A stretch of DNA of 64,000 nt from Chryseobacterium sp. CH21 (lineage in GTDB: Bacteria; Bacteroidota; Bacteroidia; Flavobacteriales; Weeksellaceae). The stretch covers positions 62,001 to 126,000 of the forward strand of contig NZ_QICI01000092.1 in the NCBI RefSeq assembly GCF_004119445.1, given 5' to 3'. Position numbers and translations under genes: made by a program. Shown here one piece after another: positions 44,527 through 52,694 of the stretch (within the stretch, counting starts at the first letter, position 1; every line of letters begins with the position of its first letter). The notes below the pieces were generated by a model that saw only the letters and a program-made list of their open reading frames with translations, ran no database searches and was not told where the DNA came from.

Positions 44527-45804
44527 TTAATAGATTATGGCCAATGTACGGTCATCATGATTTCCTCTGCTCCAGAAATCGCTCCAGATTAAAAGTTCTT
44601 CATCAATTTTTTCATCATTGATAAAATCTGCTTTCGTCTGGTCATCATTATTTCCGGCAAGGTCTTCAAAAAGTGCTTTCCAGCTTTCTGTATCTTCCAG
44701 TTTATTTTCTGTGGTAAATTTAGGATCATAAATCCCGTCTGTCATCAGCACGAGATAGGAAAAATCTTGTACACAGGTAATTTGGAAACGGGAAGCCATT
44801 GTATCGTTAAAAATTTCTTTCATGGTGATAAAACGCGTACCACCACCAAACTCTCCCACATCCATCCGGTTTAACAATTTTACTTCAGAAAAATCGGTAT
44901 TGATCAGATTGATGGGACAGTCTCCCACTCCAAAGCTCAGAATCACATATCCGAAACTAAACTTTTTAAGCAATATAAAAATAAGTGTAGTGTGCAAATC
45001 ATTCACTGAAAAGGCATTGTTTGCCGCAGTTTTTTCTAATGTGTGATAAACATGTAAGACACTTTCCGATAAGATATTGATGATATCCTGCTTGGCTTTC
45101 AATTGTTCTTCATCAGAAAACTGATTGATATATAAAACATTGATGTTATTTTCAATCTGGTTGAAAATCTTCTGTAAGTTGAAAAACTGGTTGATCGTTG
45201 TGGTTGCCAGTCTTGAACCTTCTCTTGCAGCTGAGGCTGAGCCTGCACCATCTGAAACGGAAACAATATTCCAGCCGTCGGGAAGCTTATTTACAGCGAA
45301 ATCGTCTTCACGAAATTTACCTTCATGCGCATGAGAACGTCCTCTTTTGGAAGCTACAACAATTTTTTTGTCTGAAAAAGAACCTTTGAATGAATCTTCT
45401 TCTGATTTATAAAAAGCTGCATTTGTATCACTTGGAATATTTTTCCATAAGTCTTTCGGATCTGCATTGACAAATAGCTGTATTTTCTTGGTCTCAAGAT
45501 GATTCTGATCATGAATATGATAGAACTGAACATCCAGATAATACATATTATTCGTCAACGGAATTCCTGAAATTGTATCATTTTCAAAACTAAGTCCTGT
45601 TTCTTCCAGGTTTTCAATATTCTGAATCTTGATGTTGGGAAAGTCTTCCATATCGAAGCTGAACTCATAGAACTGTTTGGCACTGGCGTTTTTCAATACC
45701 CAATGAACCTCTTTGAATTCTTCTTTTTCTTTATAGATAAGAGATTGCACCATACTTTTTGGTTTGGATTCATCCGCTGACTTCCTGAAAAATTTTCCAA
45801 TCAT
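44527..45804 (-). CDS. PP2C-type phosphatase with N-terminal beta domain
   Basis: 425 residues. The PP2C domain (about 145-420) shows RGRSHAHEGKFREDDFAV, VSVSDGAGSASAAREGSR and YLVLMTDGIYDPKF; the Asp residues in EDD, SDGAG and TDGI are the metal ligands. Ahead of it, residues 30-115 look like an immunoglobulin or cadherin-like beta domain (FPNIKIQNIENLEETGLSFE with NDTISGIPL). Ser/Thr phosphatase, probably opposing the adjacent kinase. It overlaps the TerY gene by 1 nt. Confidence 0.88.
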   Translation of the reverse strand: MIGKFFRKSADESKPKSMVQSLIYKEKEEFKEVHWVLKNASAKQFYEFSFDMEDFPNIKIQNIENLEETGLSFENDTISGIPLTNNMYYLDVQFYHIHDQNHLETKKIQLFVNADPKDLWKNIPSDTNAAFYKSEEDSFKGSFSDKKIVVASKRGRSHAHEGKFREDDFAVNKLPDGWNIVSVSDGAGSASAAREGSRLATTTINQFFNLQKIFNQIENNINVLYINQFSDEEQLKAKQDIINILSESVLHVYHTLEKTAANNAFSVNDLHTTLIFILLKKFSFGYVILSFGVGDCPINLINTDFSEVKLLNRMDVGEFGGGTRFITMKEIFNDTMASRFQITCVQDFSYLVLMTDGIYDPKFTTENKLEDTESWKALFEDLAGNNDDQTKADFINDEKIDEELLIWSDFWSRGNHDDRTLAIIY

Positions 45805-46846
45805 TAGCCCAGCGTTCTGTTAATATCAAATCCTCCCCCAGAAAATCCATAATAATCGGAAGTTCCACACCATGGACATTTGCTGTATCCTTCTCCCCTC
45901 AGGCAGTGAATTCCTCCGCACGAGCAGGTAGCCAGCGCAATGGGATTCGCACAATGCGGACATGATGTTCCTCCATCCAGTTCTTCAATATTAATTTTAA
46001 GATGAGTCTTTTGATTTGAGGAAAGTCTGTAGTAGGCTTTTTCATCAATTTTATACGCTCCATCCAGTCTGTAATATCTTGTAGCCATTCCCGGTATGCT
46101 GGATTCTGCAAATGCTTTTTTGAATTTCATTAAATAAAGCTTTTCCGTTTCCTGACATTTTCCGTTCAGTACGACAAAGTTATTATCAGGAAATCTCTGT
46201 TCCATTTCCGGATCTACTTTCTCCAGAATAAGAGAATCAATTTAGACAAATTAATTCCTTCTTTTTTAGCTTCTGTAACACTCTGGCTGGTGGTTTTAAT
46301 AGAATCCGTTACCCATTTGAAAAACTCTTTATAAGAATTCTCATCAGAATTATTGAACAGTAAAACATGGTCTGCCAAAGATCCGAGAAGTTTATAATTG
46401 GTATTTTCTCCTATGGATACCGCAATGGTATTGGATTTTCCATTGTATTTGGTATTCCATCTTTCTATGGCTTTGGTGGCATCATCCGTGGGAACTCCGT
46501 CTGTAAAAAGGAAGACGATAGGTTTCCAGTCTCCTTTTCTTTCATAGGTCGTTTTTACAATATCTTTGTCAATACAATCCATTACTTTGATTAATCCCTG
46601 GGAAAGTGATGTTCCACTTCCGATCGGGATTTTAGGCGGATAAAAACTGATAATATCCTGCATCGGAGTAATGACTTCCGCTTCTCCTGCAAAGCCTATC
46701 ACGGAAATGTAAACCGTTTCGAGTGAATACGGATCTTTTTTTAGATCCCTGATGATATTGGCGATACCTTCCTGTACCTGCTCAATAGGTTCTCCTACCA
46801 TAGATTCGGAGATGTCTACTAAAAAATAAATAGGCAGTCTTCTCAT
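45804..46846 (-). CDS. TerY-type vWA protein with C-terminal zinc ribbon (frameshifted)
   Basis: The first ORF (46846 to 46214) is a vWA domain with MIDAS motif VDISESM (DxSxS) and LFTDGVPTDDATKA. The second (46205 to 45804) carries a zinc ribbon (CPHC...CSCGGIHC...CPWC), which matches the TerY-C metal-binding domain normally fused to the vWA. They are joined by one missing base near 46239-46243: the ORF ends NLSKLILLFWRK*, while the shifted frame reads DSLILEKVDPEMEQRFPDNN. A single gene of about 347 aa is likely. Two separate proteins remain possible because the second ORF has its own ATG. Confidence 0.75.
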
Positions 46847-46864
46847 TGTGTAAAGACATTTTTT

Positions 46865-47503
46865 TTAAATAATAATATTAAGCTCCGATGGTGGCGGAGG
46901 TAATGTGATATTTTCTCCCGTATTCTGAGATTGCTCTCCCTGTGTAATGGAAGAACTCACCCATTTGAAAAAGGAAGAAAGGGTAATAGCATCTGTAGTA
47001 TCAAGCTTTACGACATGATCTGTCAGTTCTTTCAGAAACTGTTCATCCGCTTTTGGGCCTGCTGCACATCCTACGATAGCACCAAATTCCAGTCCTCTGA
47101 TCACAGGAATCATCTGCCTGTATTTCTGAATATCCGAAGGTTTTCCATCTGTAAATATAAACAGTAACGGCTGCCAGTCTCCTTTTGCGTCTGCCGATTC
47201 TTTTACAATTTCCCTCTGAACCAGTTCTGAAACCATTTCCAATGCTGCTCCTGTATGGGTTGGGCCACTATCCGGACAAGTAATTTCCATAGGGTAAAAA
47301 CTCGCCAGATCTGTTAAGGGTATAATATTCTTAACATCTCTATCAAATGTGATGACGCTTAAATGCAGACTGTCCATCGCCTGCGGATCTGCACGAAGCA
47401 TACTGATTAGACCGTTGAATCCGTTATTCAATGCCTGAATAGGTTCTCCGTTCATAGACCCCGAAGTATCTAATAAAAAATAAGCTAATAATCTCCTGCT
47501 CAT
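46865..47503 (-). CDS. vWA-domain protein (TerY-like)
   Basis: 212 residues. MIDAS motif LLDTSGSMNGEP (DxSxS), LTDLASFYPMEITCPDSGPT and LFIFTDGKPSDIQ complete a vWA fold. It lacks the zinc ribbon of its neighbour. ATG 47503 is used; the TTG at 47512 overlaps a near-match -7 box (AATATTTG), so a secondary promoter may lie here, directly past the hairpin at 47525. Paralogue of the 46846 protein. vWA proteins in Ter systems are thought to act as metal-dependent scaffolds. Confidence 0.88.
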   Translation of the reverse strand: MSRRLLAYFLLDTSGSMNGEPIQALNNGFNGLISMLRADPQAMDSLHLSVITFDRDVKNIIPLTDLASFYPMEITCPDSGPTHTGAALEMVSELVQREIVKESADAKGDWQPLLFIFTDGKPSDIQKYRQMIPVIRGLEFGAIVGCAAGPKADEQFLKELTDHVVKLDTTDAITLSSFFKWVSSSITQGEQSQNTGENITLPPPPSELNIII

Positions 47504-47524
47504 TATAGACAAATATTAATTCTG

Positions 47525-47566
47525 AAGCCGGCGGAGAAAGTCGAAGACTTTCAAGCCGGCTTTTTT
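47525..47566. terminator. Hairpin inside the ter operon
   Basis: AAGCCGGC and GCCGGCTT with inner GAAAGTC/GACTTTC. The six-T run is on the plus strand side only, so on the minus (coding) strand it is a strong hairpin without a T-run. It may reduce readthrough from terD to the vWA genes or protect RNA ends. Confidence 0.5.
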
Positions 47567-47591
47567 ATGTGAGTTGAAAAAATTTGAAAAT

Positions 47592-48269
47592 CTAGTTGGA
47601 ATAAGCGTACTGCTGTCTCAGAATATCAATAAAGTTATCTGTATTATGCGGCTCTCCCACAGCACGGAACTTCCAGTCTCCATTGTGACGGTATGCTTCT
47701 GCAAAAACCATAGCACACTTACCATTCATACTTGAATCGCCGGATAGGCTGTATTTTGTAATTTCTTTTCCTGAAGCATCTACTGCACGGATAAATGCAT
47801 TTTCGATCATTCCGAAGTGCTGGTTATTCGTTCTTCCCTGATAAATGGTAACAATGAACACTATTTTCTGATAGCTCTGATCCAGCTGATCCAATTTTAC
47901 AATAATCTGCTCATCATCCCCATCACCTGCTCCGGTTCTGTTATCACCTGTAAGCCAAACATTTCCGCTTGGGTGCTGCATAGAATTGAAGAAAACCACA
48001 TCTCCCTGATAAAGCCCCATCTGTCTTCCGTCATTAGTCTGTACCGTTCTTCCCAAATTGGCTACTTTTCCGTTTCCATCTAAAAGAAATGCTACTGCAT
48101 CAAGATCGTATTCTGCTTCCTTACTGAAGAGTTTTCCGAAGAATCCACTGCCTTGCTTTCTGACATCCCATCCTAAGCCGATGGTTACTTTTGAAAGATC
48201 ATACACGCTTTCTCCACGGTCGTTCTTTCTTAAATCTATCGTTTGTCCTTTCTGTAAATTGATTGCCAT
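47592..48269 (-). CDS. TerD-family protein
   Basis: 225 residues. MAINLQKGQTIDLRKNDRGE begins the fold, VTIGLGWDVRKQG is the family signature, and DLDAVAFLLDGNGKV and GDGDDEQIIVKLDQL include the calcium-binding acidic loops. TerD proteins bind Ca2+ and are linked to tellurite resistance and stress response. It is longer than TerD2 (191 aa) because of an insert after GWD. Second gene of the operon. Confidence 0.92.
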   Translation of the reverse strand: MAINLQKGQTIDLRKNDRGESVYDLSKVTIGLGWDVRKQGSGFFGKLFSKEAEYDLDAVAFLLDGNGKVANLGRTVQTNDGRQMGLYQGDVVFFNSMQHPSGNVWLTGDNRTGAGDGDDEQIIVKLDQLDQSYQKIVFIVTIYQGRTNNQHFGMIENAFIRAVDASGKEITKYSLSGDSSMNGKCAMVFAEAYRHNGDWKFRAVGEPHNTDNFIDILRQQYAYSN

Positions 48270-48296
48270 AGTTATCGTTTTTGTGTACTTGATTTT

Positions 48297-48872
48297 TTAT
48301 TTAATGATTTGCCCTTTGTAGTATTTTTCAAGGAAGAAACCAAGATCTGCTCTGTATCCTATTCCTGAAGCTTCAAATTTCCAGCTTCCGTTTCTTTTAT
48401 ACAGCCTTCCGAATTCTACTCCGGTTTCAATGGAAAAATCTTCATCCAGTTCATATTTTGCAATTTCCTGATTGGAATGATTGTCTACCACTCTGATGTA
48501 AGAATTCCTTACCTGTCCGAAATTCTGTCTTCTTCTCTCAAAATCTTCTATCGTTACTACAAAAAGAATCTCTTCCACTCTTGAGTCTACTTTATCAAGA
48601 TCTATAACGATAGCTTCATCATCGTCACCATCACTGTTTTTGCCACTGGGATCATCTCCTGTATGAGTAAGAGCTCCGTCCGGAGAACTCAGGTTGTTGT
48701 AAAAAACAAAGTATTCTTCACTTACTAATTTTCTGTCAGAATCAATCATGATTGCAGAAGCATCCAGGTCAAAATCATACCCTGTTCCTTCATTGGGATC
48801 CCAGCCTAATCCAATCGTCATTTTCGTCAATCCTATCTCGATCTTTTGTCCTTTCTGTAGATTAATTGCCAT
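48297..48872 (-). CDS. TerD-family protein
   Basis: 191 residues, the canonical TerD length. MAINLQKGQKIEIGLTKMTI, GLGWDPNEGTGYDFDLDASA and THTGDDPSGKNSDGDDDEAI show the calcium-site acidic clusters. It shares the same N-terminus with the 47592 protein, implying duplication. First gene of the operon, with a perfect -7 box and a 57-nt leader. No terC, terA, terB or terZ gene lies in this window. Confidence 0.94.
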   Translation of the reverse strand: MAINLQKGQKIEIGLTKMTIGLGWDPNEGTGYDFDLDASAIMIDSDRKLVSEEYFVFYNNLSSPDGALTHTGDDPSGKNSDGDDDEAIVIDLDKVDSRVEEILFVVTIEDFERRRQNFGQVRNSYIRVVDNHSNQEIAKYELDEDFSIETGVEFGRLYKRNGSWKFEASGIGYRADLGFFLEKYYKGQIIK

Positions 48873-48929
48873 AGTGTTTTATATTATGATTATTTTTTGC
48901 ATTAAGATAGAAGTGATTTACGAACTGAC

Positions 48930-48937
48930 CAAATTTA
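48930..48937 (-). promoter_or_regulatory. -7 promoter box of the ter operon
   Basis: TAAATTTG on the minus strand, 57 nt before the terD ATG. Confidence 0.55.
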
Positions 48938-48997
48938 TTAATGAAAAAATGTTCTATACTACTGAATTTTAAACTATTTAAGTCAGAAAATGGTCAT

Positions 48998-49025
48998 AAA
49001 AAAGGTCCAGTTAAAAAACTGAACC
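48998..49025 (-). terminator. Terminator after the panD-flippase operon
   Basis: On the minus strand, GGTTCAGTT-TTTT-AACTGGACC (one T-G pair) followed by TTTTTT. Confidence 0.75.
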
Positions 49026-49051
49026 CCTATATTGTATAAAAGTATATTGAA

Positions 49052-50077
49052 TTACTCTTCAAAATTCTTATCAGAAACCGCAGCATTTCTTGCTCTTGCC
49101 AGCATAGGAATTGAAATCAGTCCCATGACAAGCATAATCACGATTTGCAACGGTAAAGAAATAAAGGAATATGTAAGTCCCATTTCTCCTCCAAAATCTG
49201 CGCTTTTTCCTATTGAGATGAAAAGGGCCATAAAACCATATTTCATCGCAAGATTATATGCTCCAATACCTCCACTGGCAGGAATAATCATTCCTAGCGT
49301 TCCTACTACAATAATGAAGAAACCATCTGCAAAGGTAAAATTTGAGGTTTCAGGAAGGGCAAAACACACAAGATACGCTGCCAGATAATAGCAAATCCAT
49401 ATTCCTAATGTATAAAGGATGAATTTTCCTTTTTCTTTTAATTTAAAGATGGAAGTTAATCCTTCAAAAATTCCATCAATAAAATTGACAACTTTTCCTA
49501 AAAATGGAACATCTACAAGTCTTTTTCTGAAAACAAAAAAGAGAATACTTCCTATCACCAATACCAAAAGAGCTATCAGCATCTTAGTAGGAATATTTAT
49601 TCCTGAGTTTTTAAAAAAAGATAGAATTGCTTCATATTTGAACAAAAATGTCAAGCCAAGAAATCCAAGCATACAAACCAGGTCTACCACTCTTTCCAAA
49701 ATGATGGTTCCGAAAGATTTGTCTACAGGTACTTTTTCTACTCCATATAAAGCTGTTGCTCTCGCCACTTCTCCACTTCTTGGAATGGTAAGATTCATTA
49801 GATATCCAAATGATATGGACCAAAGTGCATTGGAATTTGAAATTCTGTGTCCCATAGGTTCCAGCATTAGATTCCAGCGGATCGCTCTGAACCAATAGGC
49901 AAGAAGACCAAATACAGATGCAAACAGCACCCAAAGATAATTTGCTTTTGCCAGAGACTTTTGAATGACTTTAAAATCCAGTCCCCTTAAGGCCAGCCAT
50001 AAAAAAAAGCCTGCAAAAGCAAGCGATATTACTATTGTAAGTATTGATTTTACCGGGTTTTTTGATGTTTTCTCCAT
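49052..50077 (-). CDS. Lysylphosphatidylglycerol synthase TM-region/flippase-like protein
   Basis: 341 residues with about eight transmembrane segments of the UPF0104/LPG synthase N-terminal type. Seen: ANYLWVLFASVFGLLAYWFR with AIRWNLMLEPMGH, NLTIPRSGEVARATALYGVE (family signature) and GMIIPASGGIGAYNLAMKYG. Such proteins are thought to move lipids across the membrane or to be glycolipid-related. It follows panD by 3 nt, an operon pairing common in flavobacteria. Confidence 0.88.
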   Translation of the reverse strand: MEKTSKNPVKSILTIVISLAFAGFFLWLALRGLDFKVIQKSLAKANYLWVLFASVFGLLAYWFRAIRWNLMLEPMGHRISNSNALWSISFGYLMNLTIPRSGEVARATALYGVEKVPVDKSFGTIILERVVDLVCMLGFLGLTFLFKYEAILSFFKNSGINIPTKMLIALLVLVIGSILFFVFRKRLVDVPFLGKVVNFIDGIFEGLTSIFKLKEKGKFILYTLGIWICYYLAAYLVCFALPETSNFTFADGFFIIVVGTLGMIIPASGGIGAYNLAMKYGFMALFISIGKSADFGGEMGLTYSFISLPLQIVIMLVMGLISIPMLARARNAAVSDKNFEE

Positions 50078-50080
50078 GGA

Positions 50081-50431
50081 CTACGTAAGAAGGTTTGTTT
50101 TTTCATCCGGGAAAACGATCTTCGGCTGGAAGTCTTTTGCTTCCTCCGGGGTCATCTGAGCATAAGCAATAATGATGATAATATCATCTCTCTGTACTTT
50201 TCTTGCTGCAGGACCGTTCAGACATACTTCTCCGGATTTTCTTTTCCCTTTGATCACGTAGGTATCAAAACGTTCTCCGTTGTTCACATTTACAATATAG
50301 ACCCTTTCTCCCACTACCAGACCGGCAGCTTCTATAAGATCTTCATCTATTGTTATACTCCCTATATAATTAAGGTCAGAGGCTGTTACTCTCACCCTAT
50401 GAATCTTAGACTTGAAAACTTCTATTAACAT
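50081..50431 (-). CDS. panD: Aspartate 1-decarboxylase
   Basis: 116 residues; makes beta-alanine for pantothenate and CoA. It is produced as a proenzyme cleaved at Gly-Ser to form the pyruvoyl cofactor: the site is in [20 protein letters not shown] (G24-S25). SKIHRVRVT and [20 protein letters not shown] with [12 protein letters not shown] complete the family. It is translated from a very short leader: TAAATTTG ends 4 nt before the ATG. Confidence 0.96.
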   Translation of the reverse strand: MLIEVFKSKIHRVRVTASDLNYIGSITIDEDLIEAAGLVVGERVYIVNVNNGERFDTYVIKGKRKSGEVCLNGPAARKVQRDDIIIIIAYAQMTPEEAKDFQPKIVFPDEKTNLLT

Positions 50432-50435
50432 GCTG

Positions 50436-50443
50436 CAAATTTA
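50436..50443 (-). promoter_or_regulatory. -7 box giving a leaderless panD transcript
   Basis: TAAATTTG on the minus strand followed by CAGC and the panD ATG. Confidence 0.6.
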
Positions 50444-50764
50444 TTAATAAAAATTAATAAAACAGACCTTTCATATGATTTTAAAACTCCCACAAACACA
50501 GGGGTTTAATTTTACAAAACACAAAGATTCTGAAAATTACTTATAGATTTAATAATCATATGGTCAAAAAATTAATTGTTTATACAGAATTTAGGATTTA
50601 ATAAATATGAAAATAATATTAACTTTTTGCTAAAGTCAATAAACATAAGCATTTGGCATGATTTTAGTAACCTGTAACGTAGATTTTCCGTGAAAAGTGG
50701 AATTATCATATTTTAACTGTTTTCAGCAAAAAGCAAAAAAATTTTACAAGTTTTAATAAAAAAA
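50444..50764. other. Gene-free AT-rich spacer between panD and the HU gene
   Basis: Divergent intergenic region with no reading frame, no strong hairpin and no recognised RNA. It holds only the upstream parts of the two flanking promoters. Confidence 0.5.
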
Positions 50765-50794
50765 TTGCACAATTAGAAAATAGTATTATATTTG
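50765..50794 (+). promoter_or_regulatory. Promoter of the HU gene
   Basis: TTG (50765-50767), 19-nt spacer, TATATTTG (50787-50794), a good -33/-7 pair. The leader is about 30 nt. Confidence 0.7.
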
Positions 50795-50828
50795 CTATAA
50801 TTACGAACTAACTTTAATATTAAAAATT

Positions 50829-51119
50829 ATGAACAAGTCTGAATTAATCGACGCAATCGCAAAAGATGCAGGTATCACGAAAGTTGCAGCAAAGGCTGCT
50901 TTAGAATCTTTCATTGGTAACGTAACAACTACTTTAAAGAAAAAAGACGGAAAAGTTTCTTTAGTAGGTTTTGGTACTTTCTCAGTAGCTGAGAGAGCGG
51001 CTAGACAAGGTATTAACCCTGCAACTAAAAAACCAATCAAAATTGCTGCTAAAAAAGTTGCTAAATTCAAGGCTGGAGCTGATTTGTCAAATGCAGTTTC
51101 AGGTGCTAAGAAAAAATAA
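50829..51119 (+). CDS. HU-family DNA-binding protein
   Basis: 96 residues; histone-like nucleoid protein that bends DNA as a dimer. MNKSELIDAIAKDAGITKVA, GKVSLVGFGTFSVAERAARQ (the family signature) and GINPATKKPIKIAAKKVAKF (beta arm) are clear. It is rich in lysine. It has its own promoter and terminator, so it is monocistronic. Confidence 0.97.
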   Translation: MNKSELIDAIAKDAGITKVAAKAALESFIGNVTTTLKKKDGKVSLVGFGTFSVAERAARQGINPATKKPIKIAAKKVAKFKAGADLSNAVSGAKKK

Positions 51120-51142
51120 TCATTCAGATTACAAAAATTCAG

Positions 51143-51169
51143 GGCTGTTTCTTAGAAACAGCCTTTTTT
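51143..51169 (+). terminator. Terminator after the HU gene
   Basis: GGCTGTTTC-TTA-GAAACAGCC followed by TTTTTT; perfect stem. Confidence 0.9.
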
Positions 51170-51268
51170 ATTTTCAATAATGATAGAAAATTAAACCATT
51201 AAGAAATTTTAAGTAGTTAAGAATTATTAAGTTTTAGCTAAAGCACCATTCATTACGTATCATAAAAT

Positions 51269-51288
51269 AAGCGGGCTAAAGCCCGCTT
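51269..51288. repeat. Short GGGC-N4-GCCC palindromic repeat, copy 2
   Basis: AAGCGGGC-TAAA-GCCCGCTT, perfect, followed by CTATTGATATT; related to 3075-3100. Confidence 0.55.
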
Positions 51289-51375
51289 CTATTGATATTA
51301 CAAAGTGTATATTCTAAGGATGCCAGTATCGCATCACTAACATCTAGATTCTAGTTTCTAACTTCTCCTTAAGAA

Positions 51376-52017
51376 TTAAGGTGCCAGTCTCGAAATTTTC
51401 CAGTCCAGATCTTCAAGCTGATAAATAATCCTGTCGTGAAGACGGTTGGGTCTTCCTTGCCAGAATTCAATCTCATAAGGTCTTGCTAGGTACCCGCCCC
51501 AATTGGCAGGTCTCGGCACTTCTGTATTTTCATATTCTTTCTCCAGTTCTCTTAATTTCTCTTCCAAAAATTCCTTGTTGGGTATCACCTGGCTTTGGGG
51601 AGAAACTACAGCTCCCAACTGGCTACCTTTTGGTCTTGAATGAAAATAACCATCACTCAAATTTGCAGCTACCTTTTCAAGATTTGCTTTGATAATGATC
51701 TGCCTTTCAAGATTAGGCCAGAAGAAATGCAGACATGCTTTATGATTATTTTCTATTGCTTTTCCTTTTCTGCTATTGTAATTGGTGTAAAAAATAAACC
51801 CTTCATGGGTATATGCTTTAAGGAGTACCATTCTTGTTCGCGGGCACCCATCTTCCTCTACTGTAGAAACAGCCATAGCATTGGCTTCTGAGATCGCTGG
51901 GCTTTCACTTGCCTCCAAAAACCAGTCTCTGAACTGCTCAATTGGATTTTGTTTTATCTCACTTTCAATAAGTTGGGATTTATCGTACACTTTTCTTTTG
52001 TCGTGCAGGTTTTCCAT
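51376..52017 (-). CDS. pdxH: Pyridoxamine 5'-phosphate oxidase
   Basis: 213 residues; FMN enzyme that makes pyridoxal phosphate. RTRMVLLKAYTHEGFIFYTN with YNSRKGKAIENNHKACLHFF (FMN site), HSRPKGSQLGAVVSPQSQVI and the C-terminal PPOX motif FWQGRPNRLHDRI are all present. It is divergent from YqgE with 24 nt between starts. Confidence 0.96.
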   Translation of the reverse strand: MENLHDKRKVYDKSQLIESEIKQNPIEQFRDWFLEASESPAISEANAMAVSTVEEDGCPRTRMVLLKAYTHEGFIFYTNYNSRKGKAIENNHKACLHFFWPNLERQIIIKANLEKVAANLSDGYFHSRPKGSQLGAVVSPQSQVIPNKEFLEEKLRELEKEYENTEVPRPANWGGYLARPYEIEFWQGRPNRLHDRIIYQLEDLDWKISRLAP

Positions 52018-52030
52018 AAATATTTTTTAT

Positions 52031-52038
52031 TAAATTTG
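52031..52038 (+). promoter_or_regulatory. -7 box giving a leaderless YqgE transcript
   Basis: TAAATTTG followed by AGT and the ATG at 52042. Confidence 0.6.
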
Positions 52039-52041
52039 AGT

Positions 52042-52590
52042 ATGAATCACTCATACAAAGGTAAAATATTAATCTCGACCCCTGACATTTCCGGCGATCT
52101 TTTTTCCAGATCGGTTGTATTGGTTATTGAACATAATGAAAGTGGTGCATTTGGCTTGATATTGAATAAAAAGAACAGCCAGATGAGTAGCAAGTTCAAA
52201 GATTTTTTTGACTTTAAAATTGAGGTATATGACGGCGGCCCTGTAGAGAACGACAAGGTATTTTTCATCGTAAAAGGCAAAAGGATAACAGAAGTATACA
52301 CCGACATCACTGATGAATATTACCTTACAGAAGATATTGAACGGATCATTAATGCTGTTTTGAGCAGTGAGCTGGATATTGAGCACATTAAAATCTTTTC
52401 AGGATACTCAGGATGGTCCCCCAATCAACTGGATACTGAGGTGCAAAGAAAAATGTGGACGGTAGTGGATGTTTATAATCTTGATTACACCCTTCCTAAT
52501 GATCAGACGCTTTGGAAATCTATCATGCAGAATCTTGGAGGAGAATTTCTTCTTTGGGCTAACTCTCCTGAGGACATTTCGCTGAACTAA
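52042..52590 (+). CDS. YqgE/AlgH-family protein
   Basis: 182 residues. MNHSYKGKILISTPDISGDL, FSRSVVLVIEHNESGAFGLI with LNKK, YDGGPVENDKVFFI and FSGYSGWSPNQLDTE are the conserved UPF0301 blocks. The function is unknown. A longer frame starts at 51949 inside pdxH, but the promoter position and family length point to ATG 52042. Leaderless mRNA is likely. Confidence 0.94.
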   Translation: MNHSYKGKILISTPDISGDLFSRSVVLVIEHNESGAFGLILNKKNSQMSSKFKDFFDFKIEVYDGGPVENDKVFFIVKGKRITEVYTDITDEYYLTEDIERIINAVLSSELDIEHIKIFSGYSGWSPNQLDTEVQRKMWTVVDVYNLDYTLPNDQTLWKSIMQNLGGEFLLWANSPEDISLN

Positions 52591-52694
52591 AAAGTATATT
52601 TTTCGCACCATTCATATAATTAACAAATTTTAAGATTCCTTTAACCAATTTTAAAGAAAGTTTTTCCGTTCTTTGGAAAACTAAAATCACTGAT

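Noticed and set aside
45899-46111. 70-codon minus-strand frame inside the TerY zinc-ribbon region
   Set aside because: Alternative frame of the zinc-ribbon ORF, with no motif or start signals.
43011-48872. Reading the ter genes as proven tellurite resistance
   Set aside because: TerD and TerY proteins occur in broader stress and phage-related systems, and terC, terB and terZ are absent here. The phenotype cannot be read from sequence.
51949-52041. N-terminal extension of YqgE overlapping pdxH
   Set aside because: It overlaps the pdxH start region on the other strand and lies upstream of the -7 box at 52031; family length supports ATG 52042.
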